Shown here: positions 13,616-25,600 of the stretch, in pieces
Layout: the number at the start of each line of letters is the position of its first letter
Position numbering within the stretch: the stretch's first letter is position 1
NCBI GenBank assembly: GCA_013398175.1
Contig: VZRZ01002248.1
Coordinates: 25,225 to 89,224 of the forward strand
Direction of reading: 5' to 3'
Length of the DNA stretch: 64,000 nt
From: Climacteris rufus
Lineage: Eukaryota; Chordata; Aves; Passeriformes; Climacteridae
Program-made: the position numbers and the translations under genes
The notes under the pieces: generated by a model
Told to the model about the DNA's origin: nothing
The model's database searches: none
What the model saw: only the letters and a program-made list of their open reading frames with translations

Positions 13616-15132
13616 CGATCTCGCGGCGGGGGCCGGGGTTTGGCTGGCACCGCTGCAGCTGCGCACCCGAGCGCGGGGCCAGCGCCGGCGCCCCGCGGGG
13701 AGCCCGAACTTTCCCCGGTGGCGAGCCCGGCCCCGCCGGGGCACCGGCCCTTCGTGCCAGCATCCCCCGGCCGGGGCACCGCCGCCTCCCGGTGCAGCGT
13801 GGGATGCTGGCGAGGGCTGCGGTCCGGGGGGGACAGTCACCTCTCCTCGGCGCACGCTCGCCTTTCCAGAGCCAGTTCGCGGTGTTCCGCTCTTCTGTGG
13901 CATTGCAATATAATTCCGTAAGGGTTTTGTGTTTCGGCGTTTTTGAAAGGAGTGTAATTTCTAACGCACATATGTAGCTATATAATAGGCCGGATTCATC
14001 ATTGGCTGATATACAACTATAAATAATTCGTTCAAGTTGATCACAGCTTAAGTTTCTTGGCCCAGTATCTCTCCTTTCTTTTTGTATGCTTTTAAATTGG
14101 CTTCTCCCTCTGTGCTGTTTAGCTCTGGGGATCAAATTCGTCTCTTGTTTGCACAGATGTAAAAGAAGAATACTTATGTGGGTACAAGTAATGGTGCTGA
14201 GTTGAGAGCAGGAAGGAGGGTGGAACTACCTCATAGTAGTACTTTCTATCTGTTAAATAGATCAAGGCTGTCTTTGTAAGTAATGTGCTATTCCAGATAA
14301 GGTTGTATGGATTAGTTCTCTTGGTTGCAAGTCTTAATCAAAATCAGCTGACTTTGAACACTGTCTTAAACCACAGCGAGTCAGTGGTCTTGCAAATCTC
14401 TGCTTTTAATTCAGCTTTGATGTGAAATTACGTAGCTTCATTGGCTTTGCTGGTGGTACACTCACACAGCAGAGTATGTGTCCATAAGGTTTGATACTGC
14501 TTTTCTCAGATCTTTGTATGATAGTGCATCTCTTGAATAATACCTGTTTTACCAAGGGTAGGATTCATCTCACCTAACTTTTTTCAGGTTGGTCTAGCTG
14601 GCTGGTCTAAAGCAGTCTTCTGGGTTTTCTCTGTGGTCATCTCTGGAGAATAATTGATCTTGCCTCTCTCTGGACAGGCTGGCTTTCTCTCAAAGCACTG
14701 CTAATTCTCTTCTGTCATAGAGGAAGCCCAGGAGACTGGCATAGGATAGTTGCTTGTGGTTTAGATGGCTGAATTTAAAAGAGGTGAATCCCACTTCAGC
14801 ATACCATGGTGCCCTAACTGGATACCTATTGTACTGCATTTTGTGCAACCTGCAGCTAGGGATATTCCAGCCAGCCAAGCCAACGAACAAGGCTGTTCAG
14901 GTGATGCTTGGAAGCACCACTTTCTCCATTTCATGTTGTATATCTTAGTTCATCATATTAGCCTGCCCTCCTGCCATTCACTGCTCATGTGGATTTGGCA
15001 TGGAAGCCCTAAGGCCACAGCTTCTGTGTTATTTTTTGTTTTATACCCTGTGAAGTGTCCTGTCATGCAGAACTTACCATGTTAATTCCAACCAAAGGGG
15101 CCAGAAAGCCAACTAAGATATGAGCGTTACTT

Positions 15133-15316
15133 TCATAGAGTCATAGAATGGTTTGGCTGGAAGGGACCTTAAAGATTAACTAGTTCCAACCTCCTGCCAT
15201 GGGCAGGGACACCTTCCACTAGGCCAGGTTGCCCCAAGCCCCATCCAACCTGAGCCTGAACATTTCCAGGGATGGCAATGCCACAGCTTCTCTTGGCAAC
15301 CTACCTGAATCCCCAG
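15133..15316 (-). mobile_element. CR1 LINE 3' fragment
   Basis: The + strand begins 'tcatagagtcatagaatgg' and continues through the 'ctggaagggaccttaaagat' and 'catgggcagggacaccttcc' blocks. This is the reverse complement of a CR1 3' terminus, so the element lies on the - strand. It is 5'-truncated. It lies in the presumed FKBP1B intron 1. Confidence 0.9.
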
Positions 15317-16030
15317 TTTTTAGGTTTCTGTCAAGGATGTTTCTTAATAATTGGCCTCACTGATACTTTAAAGTTCTTCTGAACCTGGGCAGTCTCCTGT
15401 CCTACCTTGAGAAATCAAGGTTAACAGCTTTAATACACCACTGGCACCTAACTGAGCCTGGAAAATCATCCCTTAGCTTTTAGTGCCTTTGGCAGTACCC
15501 AGAACAGGTAAAGTAGAAATGGTAATTTCATCTTCCATGTCAAGCAAATAATTTAAGATTCCTTTCCTTTCAGTATGAACGTTTTAGGAGGAGCTACCAG
15601 GCTCTTAAAAGAGCTCAGTGTATTACTGCTTTGCTGTTGCCTGATGCTACAAAATTAAACTGCTTTTGTCTGTGAAAATTTTTATAAAACCCATCCCTGC
15701 TAATTAAAGCTGCCCTCATAGAACTATCGTTCTTGAGTGAAAGGCATTAGAGATGTGAATACAGATGGATTTTTTTACAGTCAGACTGGGGCTTTAACTG
15801 AAAAATTATGGCAAAAACATTCTGAGAATTATTAAAAGTTATAATCCATGAAGTTTTGACTGTCCTTTTGCAGTTACAGAATGTAAACATAGGTGTAATG
15901 CACACATATATAGGGAGAATTATCTGAGGAAAATATTATTTGGTCTAAGGGATAAATAGGAACCAAGTTGGGACCTTCTACCCTAAACCATCCCACTCCT
16001 GTCTTGCATATTAGTGATGTGGTAACACAG

Positions 16031-16470
16031 TCATAGAATCATAGAGCTGTTAAGGTTGGAAAAGACCTTTAAGATCAAGTCCAACCATCAGCCTAGCACC
16101 ACTACCATGTTCTCCAGTAAACCATGTCTTCAAATGCCATATCCACATGTTTTCTGAACACTTGCAAGGATCGTGACTCCGCCGCTTGCCTGGGCAGTCA
16201 GTGTTTTACAGCCGAATGCTTTCCAACCCTTTCTGTGAAGGAATGTGTTGTGACGTCCAGTCTAAACCTAACCTGGTGCAACTTGTGCACTTTCCCCTCA
16301 CTTTCTCCCTCTGCTTGTTCCCTGGGAGAAGAGACTGGTCCCCACTTTGCTACAGCCTCCCTTCAGGCAGTTGTAGGGAGCAGCAAGGTTTCCCCTGAGC
16401 CTCCTTTCCTCCAGGCTAAACAGCCCCAGCTCCCTCAGCCGCTGCTCACCAGCTTTGTGCTTCAAGTCCT
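16031..16470 (-). mobile_element. CR1 LINE 3' fragment next to FKBP1B exon 2
   Basis: Starts with the CR1 terminus 'tcatagaatcatagagctg' and the 'aagacctttaagatcaagtc' block. It runs into the more internal 'caggctaaacagccccagct' block near 16412-16431. The element ends about 170 bp upstream of the FKBP1B exon 2 acceptor. It is 5'-truncated and antisense to FKBP1B. Confidence 0.9.
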
Positions 16471-16638
16471 ACGAGGAGCCACTTCTGTCTGCAGCTGTCA
16501 TGTGGATGTCTCACATACCCTGAGGTACCCAAATGGCTAATACCAGATCTCAGCCCTGCATTTTCCTCATAAAAGATAAACCTGAGTAACCAGCTCAATC
16601 AGAGAAAATAAAAGAATAACCTTTTATAATTTTAACAG

Positions 16639-16686
16639 GACGGACATTTCCAAAGAAGGGTCAGACGTGTGTGGTGCACTACACAG
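16639..16686 (+). CDS. FKBP1B: FKBP1B coding exon 2
   Basis: 48 bp. It is preceded by a T-rich tract and AG at 16637-16638, and followed by the donor GTAAGG. It starts with two bases of the Gly13 codon, reads RTFPKKGQTCVVHYT, and ends with the first base of Gly29, so both flanking introns split a glycine codon after its first base. The frame joins cleanly to exon 3. Confidence 0.96.
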
Positions 16687-19600
16687 GTAAGGCATGTTCT
16701 GGATATTCTCTCCATACCAACTGCTTTGCATTCCAAAGGGATTTCCCATTTCAGATGTTTGTTGTATTTCTCTCTTTGTTCTGTCACTCATACTCCACTG
16801 GATAACGTTCACATGGGTTTCCTGAGTGTTTAACTTCTGGCTGAGCTGTTCAGGCTGCAGTACCTAGATGTGCCTCCTGGCAGATTTGCCGTGGGTAGCA
16901 TTTGATGGTGAGGTTTGTAGAGGAAGCTGCATACCTGATTCATTAAGCCATTTTACTAGCTAAGGAAATTGAGCATGAAACAGTCAAAATGCTGGGTTTA
17001 TATTTTTACAGCCTCTGGTCTTGACACAGACAATTAATGATTGTATATATCTTAGAAGCATGTGTCTATGTATTGGCAGTAAAATTCATTCCAGTTTGAA
17101 GGGATCAATACAAGGTCTATTTAAACACCTGCTTTATGGACTTGTGTGAATCTTAAGTGGTGAGCTGCTTAATGGAGCCGTTCATGCTGCACCTTTGTCA
17201 GAGGGAAAATATCCCTTAAATCAGTTTAAAATTATATACTTTGTATGTAGTTATGTAAGTTATCAAAAGGATGCAAAAATCTCTGCAGTCCGAGTCTCCA
17301 ACTGAGAATTTCACATCAAGAGCTGCCATTTTATGAGATCTTTTTCTTAAAAAGTCAACATGCAGGTTATGTAGGGATGGAAACTTCTGATCTGGGCCTA
17401 GATATGCGAGGTAATGTTTTCCTCTAGCATTCAGGATGATAGAAAAATTCTCACTGCTAATTGTTGCTTTCCTTCAGCTTTGTACTTGCTTCTGCAGCTT
17501 ACAACTGGAGCAAGACAGGAACATTTTCCAGTAAATATAACTAATGAAGTAAACTTGTTTGTCTTTTCAATAAGCTTTTTGATACAATTTCAGTAATACC
17601 ACTGTTCAGAAGGTTATGTGGGGGTTTGTGCACTGACTTGGGGCGTAGGTTGTCTGGGTTTAAGCTCCTATATGTTTATATATTCAGAGTATTTTGATCT
17701 GATGAGGATTTCTAGTTTGAACTAGAAGGTAAACACATGGGTCTCCCATGCTAGTCTCAGCTCTTACAGACATTTCTCTGTAACTTAGATATGAAGATAG
17801 ATGTTTTGAAATTGTTTTTGTGAAGATGCTGAAAGATATCTTTCTCTTCCTGTCCAAACTTCAAAAGGTTTTATGAAATAAAATTGTCACCTCCCACCCC
17901 TAGTTAGTTCAAGATAAATTTAAATGTCAGAACTGAAATAGGCAAAAAAAATTGAGCCTGGTGGCTCCCACAAAGCACGTTTTTTCTGGATAACTTCAGA
18001 GAGTGTGAATGGTAACTGTGGAAAGATAACAACATGCTGCATACACTTACTGATATTAGATACTGTCTTAGATGAGGCTATCATAAGCTGGCTTTGACAT
18101 AAAAGACTTTATAAAAACTCATTAATTCAATCTCCAGCATAAACTGTGCTTTCTCCATACATCTTGCTGCTGGTGCTATGCAGCCTCTCTTAACTCCCAG
18201 ATTAGAACAGATATCAGGGAAAGCTCCTTGTCTCAGTTCCACTGCCTCTGCAGTGTCTGAGCAGTCTTTGGTGGTGATGCTTTTAAAGAGAGCCCGTGGT
18301 TAGTGCATGAAGTGTTTTCTTCCAGTGATCTGTAAAGCATGTGGGTAAGATGACATATGAATGTCAAGTTTTAATTTAAAACTATTTTATCTGAATCCAA
18401 TATAGCTTCTTTTTGTCCTGATGAGATTCCGGATATGCCTGGTGTTTATGTTGGAATGATCTCAGTCTTATTTATGTGATCTTATTACATCTCACTGTAC
18501 TTAATACTTATCCTCACCAGATTCCTGTGAGTCCTGCTTTAGGAATTGGGTAGCTAAGTTACAGGGAAGTCCACAGAGATACCCAGAACATCTATCTTGA
18601 CACCTAAAATGGGAGTTAGGAAAAACTAAGACACCTAGATGCAAGGAAATGACCCAGAAATCCTGCTTTTCAGACCTGCTTAATATTGGGAGCACATCTA
18701 TCTCTCAAGTTGTCTTCATATTCAGCCTATGTGTCACTCTGGAGCTGGGCACAGATAGCTGTGAGGAGGTGTTGTGCTGAGGGGACCATGCACTGACTTG
18801 AGATCATGATCTTGAGATCATGTGGATCCCCAGAAGAGCCTGAGCTCACTGGAGTGCTTGGAGCACAGCTGTGAATCCAGGATCAAGCCCAGCAGAGACA
18901 GTCCCCGCCAGCCAAAACCACAGCCCGTGGAGCCCACTTCATGTGTAACAACTGAACAGTTGTTTCTGACATGGCAAACCTGTCCTCACTTGACTTTTGC
19001 AACAGAAGAGGGTCATAACTCTGTTTGCCACATCCTTAACTGCAACCTTTACATTCTTTGAGAGAAGAAAGCTGGAATTTCTCACTGCCTCCAGTTTAGC
19101 TTGGGACACTGAGCAGTGAAGAATGCAAGAGCCGTGGGCAAGGAGAGGAGCAGGCAAGAGGGTGAGTTTTTGGTGCAGGCACTCATGCAGGGCTGTGGAA
19201 CAGGGGCTCTAGGGGATTAACTCAGCACTTTGGGGTTTTTTTCATCCAGTGATTTTCCCATGTGGTGGTGCCCACTCTTGACAGCAGGGTAGGCCATGTA
19301 ACTTCTTGCAGTAACTCTTTGCTCTCATGCCAACACACACACACTGTGGTGATACAGCACGAGTGTGGTTGGTTCTGTGATTCCCTGAAGGGCTAGTTTT
19401 TTGTGCATGCATAGAAAAAACATGGTCTGCCCACTAAATATTCCTCTAGCAATGGAAAGGAGAGGATAAAACGGGCTTGCTTCTGCCAGAACAAGTTAGG
19501 AATCTCTAAGGAGACTCCAGTGAGGAGTGGGCTGTGGGCTCTATTGTGTCTTATTTGCCCATCTTGCCTTCCCTCTCGTAGGCATGCATTTAGCATGTGA

Positions 19601-22600
19601 TGAGGAGTGATGGCAGAGAGAATGGACTGGAGGAGACTGCTGGCACTACAGGAGTAAAAGGCCTGTAGCAATTTCCATTTTTCAGGAGTAAGCTGTCTGT
19701 ATGAGTTGTCCTGGTGGTCCATGCAGAAAAAGGCCAGAGAGGACCAAAGGATGGGACCCCACATGTTTGGCAGAACTTTAGGGTTCTGTCTGCTCATCCT
19801 CCAGGATCTTGTGATTCATCACCAAGGTAGGGATTCAGCAGGGTAGTTTCTAGTCTGACAACCCTACATGTTCTGGAGGAGTGGGAAGTGAGAATTGGAA
19901 TCTCCTCAAGATGAAGGAGAGCTGTGATTGAGTTTTACACTTCTGCTGTCAGCGCTCCAGCTATTAGGCTGTTACATGTGGCAGCTTTTCCTCTTTCTCT
20001 CCTTGTTCAGCTAGATGCATAATCTCAGGATATTCTGTCATCTGATTCCCAGAGGCATTGTGATGCCTTAAGGAACAGACCTAAGTTCCAGCAGTGGCAG
20101 CAGGAGTTAAGGTGCAACCTCACTAGGGAGCAGTTTAGAAAGGACCTCTTACTTTAAGCAAATTGTTTTAATTATTTTTTTCCCCCTAAGGAGTAATTCT
20201 CAGCTGCCTGACAATTATAGCAGGATTTTTGGATTACCCTTCAGAAGTACCTAATTGCCCTTTCATAAGACGCCTTAGTGCCTAACTTAGGTCCTGTAAA
20301 TCACTTGCTAATTTTTCAGCTTCGCACGGCCTGATTTAAGTACACAAATAGATCATTGCAGAAGATTAGATGGGAGAACTGTGATAGAACATGAAACCAA
20401 GTCTCAGTCTTGATATTTGATGGAAAAAATGTGGTCAGATTCCTGTGTGCTTATCTTTGTTAAGAAATATAACAAATATGATAATTTCTTCTATGTTGAG
20501 TCTCAAAAATTACCTGACACAATATTACAGTAATGGGATTAATAGATAAGGCAGTGCACTGGCACTGAAATGCATTTGCAGCAGCACTGGTTTATGTCAT
20601 GTTTTTTGTCAGAGATTTCATTGAGCAAGCTTCTGAAAGCCTTTGGCAATCTGCTTACTCCTTCTGTTTTCCATCTGCAGAATGATAGTTGTACTTTGTC
20701 TGCCTCATGCAGAGATTGCAAGGAGTTTGAGATCTGAACTGCCTCCTTCATGCCTGTTGCAGTGGTGACCTAATCTTCATTGGGTCTTCATCTGACATTG
20801 GACTGCTGACGGTAGTACAAGCAAACAAATTAATGCTGGTGTGCATGAAGAGAATTAAGGCATTTTCTGCAGTTTTGTTTCCTGTGATATAAATCTGTTG
20901 ACTCTGGCAACAGGAATTAGCAGTGTAGAATTTTCAAGGATTTATAAAGGTGATACAAAACGTGACTTTCAGTTAGAAATGGCCCTAAACAAAACCTTCA
21001 CTGAGGCCAGGTATGCTCTGTCTGGAGACTGTGAGGTAAACCCTGCACTCCAGGAAGCTGAATCCCATTCCCAGCCCTGCTGCTGGATGGTGGTGTGCCC
21101 TCACACAAGCTCTGTGTATGCTGAATCCAAATCTGCTCATGATAGTGAAAGGGCAGCTTTTTTTTTCCAAGTTATTCAGAGTTGACATGCTTTTCTGTTG
21201 TCTCATGTAGCTTGTGGCAGATCTGAATTCTTAACCTCTCCATCTTTCTCCTTGGCCACCTGTAAAACTCTGATTATAATACAATTACCCTTTTTGAGGA
21301 ACTGATGATGTTCAGTGTTTGTCATGTGCAGGAACTGATTTATTTGAGTAAGACTATAAAGGCACAGTAAATAATTAATTATTTATTAATCTGGACTTCT
21401 CTGAGAAGATTTTGCATAGACTTTTTAGGCTGGGGCAATGGCCCCAAAATTGCACTAAATGGATTTTCAATAGAATAGAATATTTCAGTTGGAAGGGACC
21501 TACAATGATCATCTCTTTCAACTGCCTGACAACATCAGGGCTGGCCAAAAGTTAAAGTATGTTGTGAAGGTCATTGTCCAAATGCCTCTTATACACTGAC
21601 AGATTTGGGGGATCAACCATCTCTCCAGGAAGCCTGTTCCAGTGTTGGACCACCCTCTCAGTGAAGAAATCCTTCCTAATGTCCAGTCTAAACCTCCCCT
21701 GGAGCAGCTTTGAACCATTCCCACATATCCTGTCATTGGATCCCAGAGAGAAGAGCTCAGCACCTCCCTCTCCATTTCAGTATTTCAATACTGAGAAGTT
21801 GATTTTTAATTTTTTTTTAATGCTAAAAGTGAAATTCCACATTAAAATAAATGAATACCACTCCATTTATTTCAGCTGAGTTGTACAAATTCATTCTGTT
21901 TTAGGAAGCAGGCTTTTATTTAAAGCAGAACGAATGATGAATTGTTCTTTTCCTAGTGGTCTGAGAACAAATTCATATCATCTTCTATTCCCATATATTG
22001 CCAGAATTACATTATATTGTTTCTTTAGCTTTGGCAGTGGTGCAGTATTGAGAATTATGGTTGTGTCTGTGAAGTTGAAAGCTCTTTATATAACAAAAGC
22101 ATACTGCATAGATATAGATGAACAGTAATTTAAAGAATATACTTGATTTATCATGATTAAAAAAAACTATTTTCCATTTAACACAATAGAAATGTAATAC
22201 AGTTCCCTTGAAATAACTCTTGCCAAAAAGATCTGCCTATTTTTCTTGGATCAGAATCAACCCAGCCTTAAGTGTATGTAGTGATAGCCAGAGACATCTC
22301 AAAAAGACTAACATAAATTCAGAGTAACTGTGCAGAGTGTCATCTGTTTGTCTGTGAGCATGACTGGATGTACCTCAGCTCTGTGAAAGCACTTTGTGCC
22401 AGGTCAGTACAGGAGGATGCCCCTTCTCTGGTCCTGCTTTCACAAACATCTGTACCGCTTCAAGTGGCAGCTCTGCATGTGTAGCTGAGAGGAAGATTGA
22501 ACTGAGTAAGGCATTTAATCAAAATTCTTTGTCTCCAGGAAGCTGTCTAGCTGGGTTTAGAAGAGGATAGGGAACGTTGCAATTAGAATTATCATTAATA

Positions 22601-25600
22601 AAAATTGTATTGTAACAGACATTATAATTGAGCCTTGATTTTTAGCCAGTTAAATCTTGCTTACCTAGAAGGAACTTAATTGCTTAATCAAGCATGTTCC
22701 CAAGATACAATATACCAGAGAAGTGTGATGTCTGCCCATCTTTTGGGAACTGCAGTTTTTTGTGGTTTTTTACTTAATGCCCTGGTTTGAAAGAATGAAA
22801 CCCTTTTGCTTTCGCAGAGATCTCAGTGACAGCTAAGAACTTAAAAATATCGTTTTTCTTTGCTGGATCATCACTGCAAAAAGTAGTTTTAGTCCTTCCT
22901 GAAGAAGGTGGTCTTTTGCTGTCCCTTAGAAACAAATTGCAAGTCTTAAAACTCTGTCAATAAAGGGAGACAAATTCTCATATTTTCTTATTTAATATAG
23001 ATTCGTTATCCCTAGAAGTATTTTAGCAGTGACTTCAGCCTGAAGGTGATCAGAGTCCAGAGGCTAAAGTCTGAAGAGGTTTCTCCGTAAGTATTTTGCT
23101 GCCAACTTAGTGAATGTTTTCAGGTATATTACCTGCTCTTTAATATTTTAAATTTGACAGAAAAAGGGGCTGTGCCTCTCAAAATTGTTGTGCAATTAAT
23201 GTTTGCAGGTACTGTGAGACTTACTCTAAGCGGAAGCTATTGTCATGAAAATGTGATTTGATCAATAAAAAAGTTCAGAGATTAGCAGGAAAAAAAGTAG
23301 CAGCTTCAGTGGCAGAGTGAGTGAGTTTAAATTGAACACACCAGACTGTTGCCTGATGGAAAAGGATCAGTGGAATAAACTGTAGTGTCAAGTTTCCCAG
23401 TTTCTCCTCCTTCGCTGTGTGTGGTGCCCATCGGTTTCACTGAAATCACTTGTGGTATTAGATGCTATTTAATGTGGGTAAATGAAGCAGAAAAGGACCT
23501 CGAACTATTCCAACAGCAATCTTACTGGCAAGCTCAGCTGTGAAGCCTTGGTTTGACTGAGAATTGGAAGTCTCTCCCCGTAGGGGTGCTCCCCGTGGCG
23601 CTGAGGTGTTATTTGGACAGCTGCTGATAGGCTTTGAGCAAAGAAAGGGAAGGCTTCAGGATTGCCCATGAACATTGTCTTATATTCATTTGGGAAGGAG
23701 ACAGGATGAGTTTCATTCTTGCAGAGTAGAGAAGATTATAAATAGGTTTCTTCAAGATAGCATACAGAGGCACTTTCTCCCCTGACAGACTCCTCTGTCA
23801 GCATGAGACATGCTGAGCGATTTGGTGACTGCTAGCTTCAATTTTGGAGCACTTGCCAACCTTTACAGGATTTCCTTTCATGGAGGGATTGGAGCATCCT
23901 GCTCTCTTCCTCTTGTGCATAGAAATGGAACTGCTAGCAAATAATTAAGCCTCCTACTCATACCTCACAGAAGCCTTGAAGAAGTGGATTTCAAGATACA
24001 AAAAGAAAAAGCTCACAAAGCAGATTATCTAAAGTACCAGAGAACTAATAGCCTCTGCTCATCAAGTTTTTGAAAGCTCAGAGCTGATCCAAAAAAGTGC
24101 CATCTTTTAGAAAATTAGATTGCTTTTCAAACAAGATGTTTTTGCCGGATCCTCTTTGCACTTATTTTTAATGATCCCAGTGTAACCTGCTTATAGCTCA
24201 TACCTGTATTTGAGGACTTAGACCTGAAAGATTTGCATCAATTCCTGATCATTAGAATTCCAGGTCCTTACAAGAATGATGTCATTTTCTAGTAATTTAT
24301 GCCCCCCGAAATCAAAGAATTGTTGAAAAACCCATGCAATGAATAGTATTTGTTCATTTAAAATGTATAAATGATCCTACATCAGCCAAATGAGAAACTT
24401 ATCAGCTGGCACCGGCGATAGGCTTGTCTCCCTTTATTGACAAAATAGAACTGACATCACTGTATTTACCTAATTAAGAAGTCTAAATTGAGAGCTTAGT
24501 TGGGTTGGGTTACCTAAATAACTCAGGAGTTCTGCTGAGTCTTGCTGAGCCACGGCCAGGGAGCTGGGGGGCTTTACATTGACAGCAGCATCTCTCAGTT
24601 GAGATGTATTATTTAGCTTAGTTACTCAAGGGCATTGTAAATCTTCCTTCATTTGTTTTTTTTTTTCACAAGACTACTGGCTGCAGTTTGTACTCCCTTG
24701 CACACCACTTAGTGTGAGGGATCTTAAATGTCATAGCCAGGGTATCATCAGGCAGAGCCAGAGGATCTCTGTAGATAAGACAGCAGGTCTGTGTACTTAG
24801 GCAGTGGACTCCTTTATCTCCCATCCCTAGGACTCGTAAAACTCTGTGTTACAGCAGTGGTTGTGAGGCACATTTCATTTGTAGATCTCCCTCTGTCTCT
24901 GCTTCTGGTATCACAACTCTGGTTTCTCCTTACAGATCTTTTCCATTTAATCCTGTGTAGTTATTTGGTTTTATTTTATTATTTTTTATTTAGTTGTTTC
25001 TTGCTGCTCTAATTCACTTCCCTTTGCACATTTAATGACGTGAGAACCTTGATTTAGCAAGATGGTCTTCTCTTATTCTGTTTTCAGTGAGAAATGTGAA
25101 ACTTTTGTTTTGAGGTGGCTTCCTGCTGGACAGAGGAACTAACACTTAATTTGTTCATTTTCCAATTGGTGATTGCTACAAAAAAATAAACTCCCAGATG
25201 GATTTGTTTTATCTAGTTTTTAATGACCAAAATGAAAATGCTATTCTGCTACTTCCTAACCTGTTGAAGTTGCTGCTGTTGAGGCTTTAAAAGCAGCAGC
25301 TTTCTGTTGACGTTCTTTACACTGTGTTAGGAAAAAAACAAACAAACAAACACAAAAACAAAACTCAAACAAGAAGTTGTTTGGAAATTACACTATAACA
25401 CTATATAGGGATTGTAGTTGTGGGAACTTACATTTTTGTTATCTTCTCTGGATAAATTTCTGGTTTGGCTACAAGCAGGGTTTTTCAAGAAGAGAGGAGA
25501 ACTTCATACTTTGAGAGGTGATATCTAGCCATATCTAGGGCACATAAAATAAAATAGAAGGTGAGTCACAGAGTGGAAAAGTTCCTGAGGCATCATCAAG

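Larger units (their letters stand above)
12591..13920 (+). promoter_or_regulatory. FKBP1B: CpG island, presumed FKBP1B promoter and exon 1
   Basis: Base composition switches abruptly from AT-rich to very GC- and CpG-rich near 12.6 kb and back near 13.9 kb. The island lies about 3 kb upstream of FKBP1B exon 2, on the correct side for its promoter. The first coding exon of the family encodes about 12 residues plus one base of codon 13 and should end in a G just before a GT donor. No matching start was found in the sequenced flanks, so exon 1 probably lies in the N gap that splits the island. Promoter identity is inferred from composition and position only. Confidence 0.6.

Noticed and set aside
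13616..13920. Search for FKBP1B exon 1 to the right of the gap
   Set aside because: No frame gives the family N-terminus followed by a G and GT donor; the 'ggggggacagtcac' near 13830 lacks the preceding codons.
12496..14135. Open frames of 317-427 codons on both strands across the N gap
   Set aside because: Most of each frame is translated N; the flanks are GC-rich CpG-island sequence with few stop codons by composition.
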